This document shows, in pieces, positions 47,347 to 54,755 of a DNA stretch of 54,755 bases. How positions within the stretch are numbered: position 1 is the stretch's first letter; every line of letters begins with the position of its first letter. This stretch comes from Nitrososphaerota archaeon (lineage in GTDB: Archaea; Thermoproteota; Nitrososphaeria; Nitrososphaerales; Nitrosopumilaceae). The position numbers and the translations under genes are program-made. Below the pieces are notes generated by a model. It had not been told where the DNA came from. It ran no database searches and saw only the letters and a list, made by a program, of their open reading frames with translations. The stretch spans positions 1-54,755 of the forward strand of contig VHBK01000005.1 in NCBI GenBank assembly GCA_016872015.1, read 5' to 3'.

Positions 47347-48729
47347 TTGACAGTAGACTGCGTTATTGTAGATGCAAAAGCCATAACCCCAAAGGGAATG
47401 CTAGAGCGAAACATTGTGATCAATGATGGAAAAATCTCAGATTTTACAACAGACGTTCCATCATGTGATAAAAAAATCCAGGCAAAGGGACTAGTTGCAA
47501 TACCTGGATTAATTGACACGCACGTCCATTATGGGGTATATTCCCCAATAGAAGAAGCTGCAAAAACAGAATCAAGAGCAGCAGCATTAGGTGGTGTTAC
47601 CACAATGATGAGAATGCTACGACTGGGCCGATCCTACAAAAAATACCTCCAAGATCAGCTAGTCGCATCAAAGACAAACCACTATGTTGACTATACAATT
47701 CACGCCACCATATTTGACGAAAAACAAGCAGAAGAGATGCAATATTGTGCAGAAAACGGAATCACGTCATTTAAAATTTACATGAATCTTGGAGGAGAGG
47801 TAGGCCACGTCTACATGGACATGGACCCAGGCTCGACTAGTCTATTTGATGCCCAAGTCCAGCTGGAAACTACAACCATCCAAAAGGTGTGCCAAAATGC
47901 AGCCAGGCTTGGCTGTCCTGTACTAGTTCATGCAGAAGACTACCAAATGTGCGAGTGCGGAATCAAAAAGGCAAAGCAAGACCACAAGGACGGACTAGCT
48001 GCCTGGTCGCAAAGCAGGCCGCCTGATTCAGAGTCAAAGAGCATCAAAAAAGTATGCGAGATTGCCAGAGAATATGGAACGACAATCTATTTTGTCCACA
48101 TTGGTTCTGCAACAGCACTGGACACAATAGAGCAAGAGCGAAAAAAAGGAACCAAGATTTTTGTCGAGACCTGTCCTCATTATCTTACATTATCGTATGA
48201 AAAGCAAAACGGCTATCTGGCAAAGGTAATGCCGCCAATTAGGACAAAATCAGACAATGAAAAAATCTGGTCCGCAATGGCCTCTGGCGCAATAGACACC
48301 ATAGGAACAGACCATGTGGCAAACAGGCTAAAGCTAAAAGTGGGAACAGACGTCTGGTCTTCTCTGGCAGGATTTCCAGGAATTGGAACATCGCTGCCGA
48401 TTCTACTATCCGAGGGAGTAAACCAAAACAGACTGAATCTACAACAGCTGGCGCATCTTACCAGTGGAAATGCTGCAAAAATCTTTGGCCTAAATGACAA
48501 GGGCTCAATTCAAAAGGGATTTGATGCCGATATTGTACTGATAGATCTGAAAAAAGAGCAACAGGTCAGCTCTGACTTTTTTGGCGCATTCTCTGATTAT
48601 ATTGTGTATGAGGGATGGAAGCTAAAGGGTTGGCCGATAACTACACTAGTTAGGGGAAAACCAGTAACAGAAGACATGCAGCTTGTAGGAAAGCTGGGCC
48701 ACGGCAAGCTAGTGAACAGATCTAGATAA
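47347..48729 (+). CDS. pyrC: Dihydroorotase/cyclic amidohydrolase
   Basis: IPGLIDTHVHYG, HAEDYQMCE, CPHYLTLSYE, TDHVA motifs. Confidence 0.85.
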   Translation: MTVDCVIVDAKAITPKGMLERNIVINDGKISDFTTDVPSCDKKIQAKGLVAIPGLIDTHVHYGVYSPIEEAAKTESRAAALGGVTTMMRMLRLGRSYKKYLQDQLVASKTNHYVDYTIHATIFDEKQAEEMQYCAENGITSFKIYMNLGGEVGHVYMDMDPGSTSLFDAQVQLETTTIQKVCQNAARLGCPVLVHAEDYQMCECGIKKAKQDHKDGLAAWSQSRPPDSESKSIKKVCEIAREYGTTIYFVHIGSATALDTIEQERKKGTKIFVETCPHYLTLSYEKQNGYLAKVMPPIRTKSDNEKIWSAMASGAIDTIGTDHVANRLKLKVGTDVWSSLAGFPGIGTSLPILLSEGVNQNRLNLQQLAHLTSGNAAKIFGLNDKGSIQKGFDADIVLIDLKKEQQVSSDFFGAFSDYIVYEGWKLKGWPITTLVRGKPVTEDMQLVGKLGHGKLVNRSR

Positions 48730-49396
48730 TTTCGAATTTGCCGTTTTCCTTTGCCTTGTAAATCACATCAGGTTTTCGCTGAAATATTCCAGCTTCTACT
48801 ACGCCTGGAATCTGCTTTATTTTGAGCGCAAGTGAGCCTGGTGATTTTATTGTACCAAAATCGCAATCATAGATGATGTTGCCGTTTTCTGTGATGAATG
48901 GATAGCCTCGCTCTATTGTCCTGATTTGCGGTTTTCCGCCAAGTTTTTTGATAAATTTTCGAACTGTGTTTCTTGCAAACGGGTGAACCTCGACTGGTAC
49001 GGTTCTTGTGAAATTTTTGACGAATTTGGATTCGTCTGCCATTATCACTATTTTTCCAGCTGATGAGATCAGAATGTTTTCTCGAAGTAATGCTCCACCG
49101 CCTCCCTTTATCAGATATTTCTTGGAATCAATTTGGTCAGCACCGTCAAAGACAACATCGATTTTTTCAATCTGGTCTGCTGAAATCAAATGAATGCCTG
49201 CCTGCTCTGCAATTAGCTTGATTTGCAGAGATGTTGGAACAGCTCTAATGTTCAGTTTTTTTCGCTTGATATGTACGCCAAGCTCTTTTACAAATGCGGT
49301 TGCTGCCCGGCCACTGCCTAGGCCCAAAACGGAATTGTTTTTGACAAATTTGAGTGCGTCCTTGGATAATGCCTCAATGGCATCATCATATGACAA
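48722..49396 (-). CDS. rpiA: Ribose-5-phosphate isomerase A
   Basis: LGLGSGRAATAFV, DGADQID, KGGGGALLREN motifs. Confidence 0.95.
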   Translation of the reverse strand: MSYDDAIEALSKDALKFVKNNSVLGLGSGRAATAFVKELGVHIKRKKLNIRAVPTSLQIKLIAEQAGIHLISADQIEKIDVVFDGADQIDSKKYLIKGGGGALLRENILISSAGKIVIMADESKFVKNFTRTVPVEVHPFARNTVRKFIKKLGGKPQIRTIERGYPFITENGNIIYDCDFGTIKSPGSLALKIKQIPGVVEAGIFQRKPDVIYKAKENGKFEII

Positions 49397-50338
49397 TTAC
49401 TCTACCTCGGCCTGCTCTAGTTTTGATAGTGTCTTCATTATTTCGCGTTTGATAGAATCTAAATCGTCTTCGTCGTCTTCTACTTCTTCTGGCTCTGGCA
49501 AGTTTACTTTTGGCTTTTTCTTTTCTTGCTCTTTGAATTCCAACTTTGGCGGCTCTGCCTTTATTCTTTGCTCAATGTCGATTGGCTCACTTAGAGATGG
49601 CTTTACTATTTCAGGCTGAATCGTTTGTATGATTTCTTGCTTTGTCTCTATTACCGGTATTGTCTCTGGAGCATGAATGATTTCTGCCATGGTTTGAATG
49701 TGGATTTCCGGAGTATCCACTGGCTGCTCTATTCTGGTTTCAATTTCTACTGGAGGAACTGGAACATCTGGAATCTCTGTCAGTGTTGTGAATTCGATTC
49801 TCTTGCCAGGTTTTGCAAATGACTTGATTAATTCCTCAATGTTTTGTGTGGTGGTAATTTCTTGCTTTGTCTCTATAACTGGTTTTTCAATCTTGATTTC
49901 TTCCTTCTTTATCTCTGGCTTTTCAAGCTGGACTGTCTGGGCAATCTGAATCTTGGATGAAATGTCTGCTAGTCTCTTGTCTAGTGCAGATAGTTTTTGG
50001 TCCATCAAAGTCATCAGGCCGTCGCCTAGCGGGCCAAGGTCCGGATACTTGGATACCTCTTCTAATTTGTCGATTTTAGCTAAAATTACACCCAGCTGGT
50101 ATTGGTATCTTGATAATAGTTTGTCAACCTGGACCTTGGTAAGCGTAGTTGGCTCGCCATATAGTCGTGAAATCGTCTTTTGTAAAATCTCTTTTTCAAT
50201 TTTCAGTGCGTCTATTTGTGATCGAATCTGAGAGTTGGCACCAATCAGAGGAACTTTGTTTTTTCCTTTAGGAAACTTGGAAATTGTTGCAGCCGTTGCA
50301 GCGCCTGCTAGCGAACTAATGACTAGCGCTAGTTCCAT
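49397..50338 (-). CDS. Coiled-coil/low-complexity protein with N-terminal hydrophobic segment
   Basis: Repeated VIETKQEI segments, E/P/I-rich, acidic tail EVEDDEDDLDS. Confidence 0.6.
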   Translation of the reverse strand: MELALVISSLAGAATAATISKFPKGKNKVPLIGANSQIRSQIDALKIEKEILQKTISRLYGEPTTLTKVQVDKLLSRYQYQLGVILAKIDKLEEVSKYPDLGPLGDGLMTLMDQKLSALDKRLADISSKIQIAQTVQLEKPEIKKEEIKIEKPVIETKQEITTTQNIEELIKSFAKPGKRIEFTTLTEIPDVPVPPVEIETRIEQPVDTPEIHIQTMAEIIHAPETIPVIETKQEIIQTIQPEIVKPSLSEPIDIEQRIKAEPPKLEFKEQEKKKPKVNLPEPEEVEDDEDDLDSIKREIMKTLSKLEQAEVE

Positions 50339-50506
50339 TTAGGCGTACCATTTGATCCAAGAATATTTTCTAATTCTTGCATCCGGAAAACCGCAGCTAG
50401 AGCATCTGTGTTGTCTTTTGTGATAAGAGTTCTTTCCGCATCTTCTACATCGAATGTGGGGTTTCTTTCTTGTAAAAAGCCCCATCGAGGGAGTTCCACG
50501 ACCCAT
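50339..50506 (-). CDS. rpl37e: Ribosomal protein L37e (eL37), 55 aa, not in ORF track
   Basis: [55 protein letters not shown]; two CxxC pairs, next to LSm. Confidence 0.95.
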   Translation of the reverse strand: MGRGTPSMGLFTRKKPHIRCRRCGKNSYHKRQHRCSSCGFPDARIRKYSWIKWYA

Positions 50507-50519
50507 AAATCAGACACCA

Positions 50520-50750
50520 CTATGCCGGTGGAGGAGATATCATTACTACGTTATCTCCACGCACAACTATGGTTCCTATGCTCTTTGCCTCGCCATCAGA
50601 AGGGACCTCTTCTGAGCTGTCGAGTAGCAGATTCATGTGTTGATCAAAGCCTCTTAGGTTACCACGAATGGTTTTGCCGCCTTTGAGCTTGATTAGAACT
50701 ACCTTGTCTATGCTTTCGTCCAGTACTTTTACTGCCATGTCAACTGACAT
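50520..50750 (-). CDS. LSm/Sm-like RNA-binding protein
   Basis: [32 protein letters not shown] and [13 protein letters not shown] (Sm1/Sm2). Confidence 0.95.
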   Translation of the reverse strand: MSVDMAVKVLDESIDKVVLIKLKGGKTIRGNLRGFDQHMNLLLDSSEEVPSDGEAKSIGTIVVRGDNVVMISPPPA

Positions 50751-50820
50751 TTAATTCACTTATTGACTCCCCTATGCCGTTAATATATTAAAGTTTCAGT
50801 GGTGAACAATAGAGTTTTAG

Positions 50821-51522
50821 TCAGTGTATCAACTTTGACACTGTTTTTGAGAGATTTTGTGTTATTTCGCAAAAAATTTTCTGTCCGTCTTTTTTGTTAG
50901 CTGTGGTTGGATCTCCCCAAATTCCGTTTTTTGTTGCCTTGATGAAATTTGTCGATGCAAGCTTTGAGATTTTGACTCTTTGTTGCGCAGTCATGTTTTG
51001 TGTGACTAGTCCTTTTCTTGCAAGCTTCATTCTGGTTTTGTTTGATATTGCAAGCATCAGCGACGTTTCCACAAATCCCGCATGATCAAATTCTCTATCC
51101 ATGAATCGCCAATATGAGAACACGAAAACCTTGGTTTTTCCTCGTGTCATTTTGGAGATTTTGCCAGAAATCGACTTTAGTGAATTCTGGTTCCCATGAT
51201 GGCCATTTAGGATTATTATTCTGTGTATGTTGTTTTGGCCCAGGGACACACAAAGGTCCACCAAATAGTTCTGCAGAGTTTTGTCCCGGATGCTGAAATT
51301 AACAAATGGCGCATGCTCAAATGATACCCCATATTGTATGGTGGGCAATAGTAATAATCCGCACTTTTTTGCCAGCGCCTTTGCCACTTCTGTTACGATA
51401 TCGGAATCAGTAGAAATTGGAAGGTGCGACCCGTGCTGTTCTAGTGAGCCTATTGGGATTACTGCCGACTTTGAGTGGATTTTGCGAATTATGGGATCGG
51501 AGAGATCTCTAATCTCTGTCAT
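50821..51522 (-). CDS. Creatininase family amidohydrolase (ArfB-like candidate)
   Basis: VIPIGSLEQHGSHLPISTDSDI and ILNGHHGNQNSL motifs; ATGA overlap with purU supports start 51522. Confidence 0.82.
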   Translation of the reverse strand: MTEIRDLSDPIIRKIHSKSAVIPIGSLEQHGSHLPISTDSDIVTEVAKALAKKCGLLLLPTIQYGVSFEHAPFVNFSIRDKTLQNYLVDLCVSLGQNNIHRIIILNGHHGNQNSLKSISGKISKMTRGKTKVFVFSYWRFMDREFDHAGFVETSLMLAISNKTRMKLARKGLVTQNMTAQQRVKISKLASTNFIKATKNGIWGDPTTANKKDGQKIFCEITQNLSKTVSKLIH

Positions 51523-52370
51523 TTTGTGTATACTTTTCTCCAAGAGACCTCTAGTTTTCCCTCAAGGTGCATCTTGACTGCCTTTAGCAGTGTTTGTGCC
51601 TCTAACTCCTGGCCCTTTTTCTTAATCTTATCTAGAGTGTCGGAAGAATCAACCTTAAACGAGTCCTGGAAAATAATTGGTCCCTGATCTAGCTCCTCTG
51701 TGACGTAGTGAGCAGTGACTCCAACTATTTTTGCACCCCGCTCAAAGGCTTGCGCATATGCAAATGCTCCAGGAAATGCAGGAAGAAGGGATGGATGTAT
51801 GTTGATTATTCTGTGAGGATAGCGCCACACAAAGTTTGGTGTCATTATTCTCATGTATCTTGCCAATACCACCAAGTCGATGTCGTATTTTTTTGAAACC
51901 TCGATTAGGTGGTCTTCTGCCTTTTGCTGGTCTTTTTCATCAACTAGTACAAATGGTATGCCTGCCTTTTTTGCAGTTGACTCTAGTGTTCTTTCAGTAC
52001 CTACTATGACGCTGATTTTCCCCCTTAGCTGGCCCTTGGCCGCAAGCAGTGACTCTAGGCAGTGTGGTTCTTTGGTTACAAAAACTGCAATGTTTTTGTG
52101 AGAATTGATCTCATGATACACACTGACTTCCATTGCAAGCTGTTTTCCTAGGTCTTGGAGTTCCCGGTCGAATTTTTTCACATCAATTTCCTTGGAAAAT
52201 GATGCTTCTAGGTGCATGCCGAAAAGACTCTTGATGACGTTTTGGTTTATCTTTTCAATATTGCCTTGTTTTTGGAAAATCAAATTTGTAAATGCCGCAA
52301 CTACTCCTTCGCGGTCCTTGCCGACAACCGTAATTCCTATTCGGATTTTTTTCATGGAGTTGTCTTGCAA
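51519..52370 (-). CDS. purU: Formyltetrahydrofolate deformylase (ACT + formyltransferase fold)
   Basis: VVGKDREGVVAAFTNLIF and ARYMRIM...NIHPSLLPAFPGAFAYAQAFERGAKIVGVTAHYV. Confidence 0.92.
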   Translation of the reverse strand: MQDNSMKKIRIGITVVGKDREGVVAAFTNLIFQKQGNIEKINQNVIKSLFGMHLEASFSKEIDVKKFDRELQDLGKQLAMEVSVYHEINSHKNIAVFVTKEPHCLESLLAAKGQLRGKISVIVGTERTLESTAKKAGIPFVLVDEKDQQKAEDHLIEVSKKYDIDLVVLARYMRIMTPNFVWRYPHRIINIHPSLLPAFPGAFAYAQAFERGAKIVGVTAHYVTEELDQGPIIFQDSFKVDSSDTLDKIKKKGQELEAQTLLKAVKMHLEGKLEVSWRKVYTK

Positions 52371-52414
52371 ATTCAGTTTATTAACTTAGGTTTTGAGCCT
52401 GACAATATCAAAAA

Positions 52415-52502
52415 TGGTGCGGGAGGTGGGATTTGAACCCACGAACCCCTAAGAGATAAGGGCCTAAACCTTACGCCGTTGACCGGGCTTGGCGACCCCC
52501 GC
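52415..52502 (-). tRNA. tRNA-Leu (TAG), type II, encoded CCA
   Basis: GCGGGGG/CTCCCGC acceptor, TAAGG TTTAGGC CCTTA, long variable arm, GTGGG TTCAAAT CCCAC, CCA at 52415-52417. Confidence 0.93.
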
Positions 52503-52743
52503 ATCATTGCTCAAATTTCACACAAACTTATTGCTTACCATTTGGGCAAAAGATCGGTTCCTAAAAATTACAGCACAATAGAGTCTCAGTCTGCTAAAAT
52601 TCATACTAAAATCAAGTGGCCTGTATGCCGGACTTGCTGCCGCATTTTCGGTAATTGGATTATTTCCAATATTTGGAGAACACTTACCAAGACCATACGT
52701 AATAGGAAATCCTCTAGAGGTAAGCGGAATATCTCTAGAGCAC

Positions 52744-53178
52744 GTGATGGGGCATATCGTATTTGGTCTGATTGTAGGCATTGCATCTCTGAGTATTAGA
52801 TATGTTGTGCTTGCAGGCCTGTTTCCAATTGCACTTGATGCGGATCACCTAATTCAGTTTCTAAACTTAGAAGCAATTCCAAGAATGGGCCACTCGTTTG
52901 TCTTTGCAATTATCTCTATTCCTCTAATGATGTACTTTTTGGGCAAAAGGGACTATCGACTAGGCGCAATATCTATTGCAGCAGTTTTGATTCATGTCTC
53001 CTTTGATGTGTTACTTTCAGGTAACCTTGGTAGCTCGTTTCCGTTATTGATTCCATTTTCTGGCAAGACTGTATTTCTGATTGACTATGATTGGGTATTG
53101 TTTTTGGTAGCGGCAGTCATAATTGTGGCGACTGGTACATTTTTTGCAAAAAAGACAGTCAACAAAGCACAAATCTAA
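52744..53178 (+). CDS. Integral membrane protein, metal-dependent hydrolase-like (YdjM type); frame extends upstream to 52582
   Basis: HVMGHIVFG...LDADHLIQFLNLEAIPRMGHSFVFA...HVSFDVL His/Asp pattern in TM helices. Confidence 0.65.
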   Translation: MMGHIVFGLIVGIASLSIRYVVLAGLFPIALDADHLIQFLNLEAIPRMGHSFVFAIISIPLMMYFLGKRDYRLGAISIAAVLIHVSFDVLLSGNLGSSFPLLIPFSGKTVFLIDYDWVLFLVAAVIIVATGTFFAKKTVNKAQI

Positions 53179-53197
53179 CCACCCAAATCCAAAGTCA

Positions 53198-54544
53198 ATG
53201 GGTAAGCTTTTTGGTACAAACGGAGTTCGAGGCATTTTTGGTCAAGACTTTACGTTGGAATTTGTCCATGATCTGACACTATCACTTGCTGTATATTTCA
53301 AAAAAGGCCCAATCTTGGTAGGCTATGATGGGCGAGACTCTAGTGGTATTATAGCCAAAGTGGTTTGCTCTACTCTGAATTATTGCGGTCTGGACTGTAA
53401 TCTGGGAGGCCTAGTCCCAACCCCGGCACTAGAATATGCAACAAAAAAGCTTGGCTATTCTGGTGGAATAATGATTACCGCATCGCACAATCCCCCACAA
53501 TACAATGGAATCAAGCCAGTGGCAAAAGACGGCGTGGAAATATCTCGAGAGGACGAAGCAAAAATAGAGAAAATCTATTTTGCAAAGAAATGGCCAAAGT
53601 TCTCTAAAATAGGAAAAACAGGAACAGAGTCAAGAATAATTCCAACCTATGTTTCCGGAATAAAATCACAGGTAAGCTGGCAAAAAATAAGATCAAAGAA
53701 ATTCAAAGTTGCACTAGACTTGGGAAATGGAGCGCAAGCAGTTGCCGCGCCGATTCTGTGCAAGGAACTAGGATGTAGAACATTTCTAGTCAACGAAAAG
53801 ATAGACGGACAGTTTCCGGGCAGAGGTTCCGAGCCGACACCAAAAAACCTGCAAAAGCTGACTAGTCTAGTTCGCAAAAACAGGGCAGCACTTGGAATTG
53901 CATTTGACGGTGATGGAGACAGGAGCATCTTTTGCGATGATCAAGGAAAAATTCTCACAGGCGACAAATCTGCATTGTTATTGTCAAATCATATTTTACA
54001 AAAACACCCGCGATCAAAAATAGTGACCTGTCTTAATTCCAGCTCTGCAATTGAAACGCTTGCCGCAAAAACAAAATCCCCAGTAATTCGCACCAAAGTG
54101 GGAAGTGTCGAAGTATCTCGCAAAATGGTTCCACAAAAAGCACTGATTGGCTTTGAGGAAAATGGCGGCTTTATGTATGGTAAGCACAATCAAGTCCGAG
54201 ATGGTTGCATGACTTTGGCTCTTGCATTAGATTTGCTTGCAAGTTCCGATTCCACCATTACAAAAGAGATGGAAAAAATCCCAAAGACCTACACCACAAA
54301 AGACAAGGTTTCTTGCACCAAAGACTTGGCAAAAGAAATCATCAACACTCTCAAAAAAGAACACAAAAACTATGACACAACAGATGGCATCAAGATAATT
54401 ATCGACGATAAGAATTGGGTGATGATTAGACCAAGCGGAACCGAACCAATAGCGCGAATTTATGCAGAGGCCGACTCGGAACCAAGACTTGAGCAAACAA
54501 TGTCGAGATATCTCAAAAAAATAAAGTCCGTGCTTGGCAGCTGA
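53198..54544 (+). CDS. glmM: Phosphoglucosamine mutase/phosphomannomutase family
   Basis: KLFGTNGVRGIFGQDFT, MITASHNPPQYNGIK, AFDGDGDRS, RPSGTEP motifs; start at 53198 (track 53123). Confidence 0.93.
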   Translation: MGKLFGTNGVRGIFGQDFTLEFVHDLTLSLAVYFKKGPILVGYDGRDSSGIIAKVVCSTLNYCGLDCNLGGLVPTPALEYATKKLGYSGGIMITASHNPPQYNGIKPVAKDGVEISREDEAKIEKIYFAKKWPKFSKIGKTGTESRIIPTYVSGIKSQVSWQKIRSKKFKVALDLGNGAQAVAAPILCKELGCRTFLVNEKIDGQFPGRGSEPTPKNLQKLTSLVRKNRAALGIAFDGDGDRSIFCDDQGKILTGDKSALLLSNHILQKHPRSKIVTCLNSSSAIETLAAKTKSPVIRTKVGSVEVSRKMVPQKALIGFEENGGFMYGKHNQVRDGCMTLALALDLLASSDSTITKEMEKIPKTYTTKDKVSCTKDLAKEIINTLKKEHKNYDTTDGIKIIIDDKNWVMIRPSGTEPIARIYAEADSEPRLEQTMSRYLKKIKSVLGS

Positions 54545-54580
54545 TAACACTAATAAGGCGATTCTAAACGACTGAAGGAA

Positions 54581-54606
54581 TGGAGATGATCCCTACGGGT
54601 GATTTA
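54581..54606 (+). promoter_or_regulatory. Candidate kink-turn in L7Ae leader
   Basis: UGGA-GAU-GAU-CCC-UAC-GGG-UGA-UUUA: tandem G-A/A-G, U-U, 3-bp stem and 3-nt bulge, 1 nt before the TTG start codon region. Confidence 0.45.
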
Positions 54607-54607
54607 A

Positions 54608-54755
54608 TTGGGTAAAGCTTACTATGTAAAATTCGAGACACCAGCTGATCTTGTTAATCCAATTCTGGAAGCAGTCAGAGTTGCATCAAGCAGCGGAAAG
54701 GTACGAAAAGGCACCAATGAGGCAACAAAGGCAATTGAGCGCGGAATAAGCAAAC
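54608..54755 (+). CDS. rpl7ae: Ribosomal protein L7Ae (eL8), N-terminal part, truncated by window end
   Basis: TTG start; (M)[48 protein letters not shown]. Confidence 0.95.
   Translation, partial: MGKAYYVKFETPADLVNPILEAVRVASSSGKVRKGTNEATKAIERGISK

Noticed and set aside
50329-50520. Track ORF of 63 aa ([15 protein letters not shown]...)
   Set aside because: Wrong-frame shadow of ribosomal protein L37e, which is clearly encoded at 50339-50506.
52479-52799. Track ORF of 106 aa (MTGLGDPRIIAQISHKL...)
   Set aside because: Begins within the tRNA-Leu gene and reads the +1 frame of the membrane protein at 52591-53178; Cys/Arg-rich out-of-frame translation.
1-54755. CRISPR array, transposase or IS element, rRNA operon
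   Set aside because: No regular spaced repeats, transposase motifs or rRNA-like sequence seen on reading through the window.

Overview
This window looks like an ammonia-oxidizing thaumarchaeon (Nitrosopumilales-type). The clues are an ADP-forming 4-hydroxybutyrate-CoA ligase with a nearby 4-hydroxybutyryl-CoA dehydratase, a cupredoxin-containing haem-copper oxidase locus, eukaryote-like small ribosomal and LSm genes, and an intron-containing tRNA. Positions 1-10.4 kb form an AT-rich cell-surface glycan region (nonulosonic acid synthase and CMP-transferase, GMD-like dehydratase, TIM-barrel isomerase, B12-radical SAM, sulfotransferase, GT2, SIS isomerase). The rest is mostly core metabolism with 5 tRNAs. 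The observations most worth a second look, all read by hand, are: (1) a ~780 bp insertion at the 3' end of the SAHH gene, carrying a Doc/Fic-like gene and a convergent 40-aa ORF, bounded by a ~32-nt imperfect duplication of the SAHH C-terminal coding end; (2) cytochrome oxidase subunit II split between TM1 and TM2 by one in-frame TAA directly followed by ATG; (3) two genes with homopolymer frameshifts (Tag glycosylase at A7, YHS protein at A5/dnaX-like AAAAAG); (4) a candidate kink-turn 5 nt upstream of the L7Ae start codon; (5) a strongly structured intergenic candidate ncRNA at ~23.94-24.02 kb; (6) several small genes absent from the ORF track (L37e, Cys-rich 54 aa, translationally coupled 28-aa TM peptide, 26-aa CxxC peptide); (7) A-C mismatches in two tRNAs; (8) a membrane protein whose reading frame continues upstream without a canonical start codon. 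No searches or folding software were run, and all family assignments are from motif recognition.
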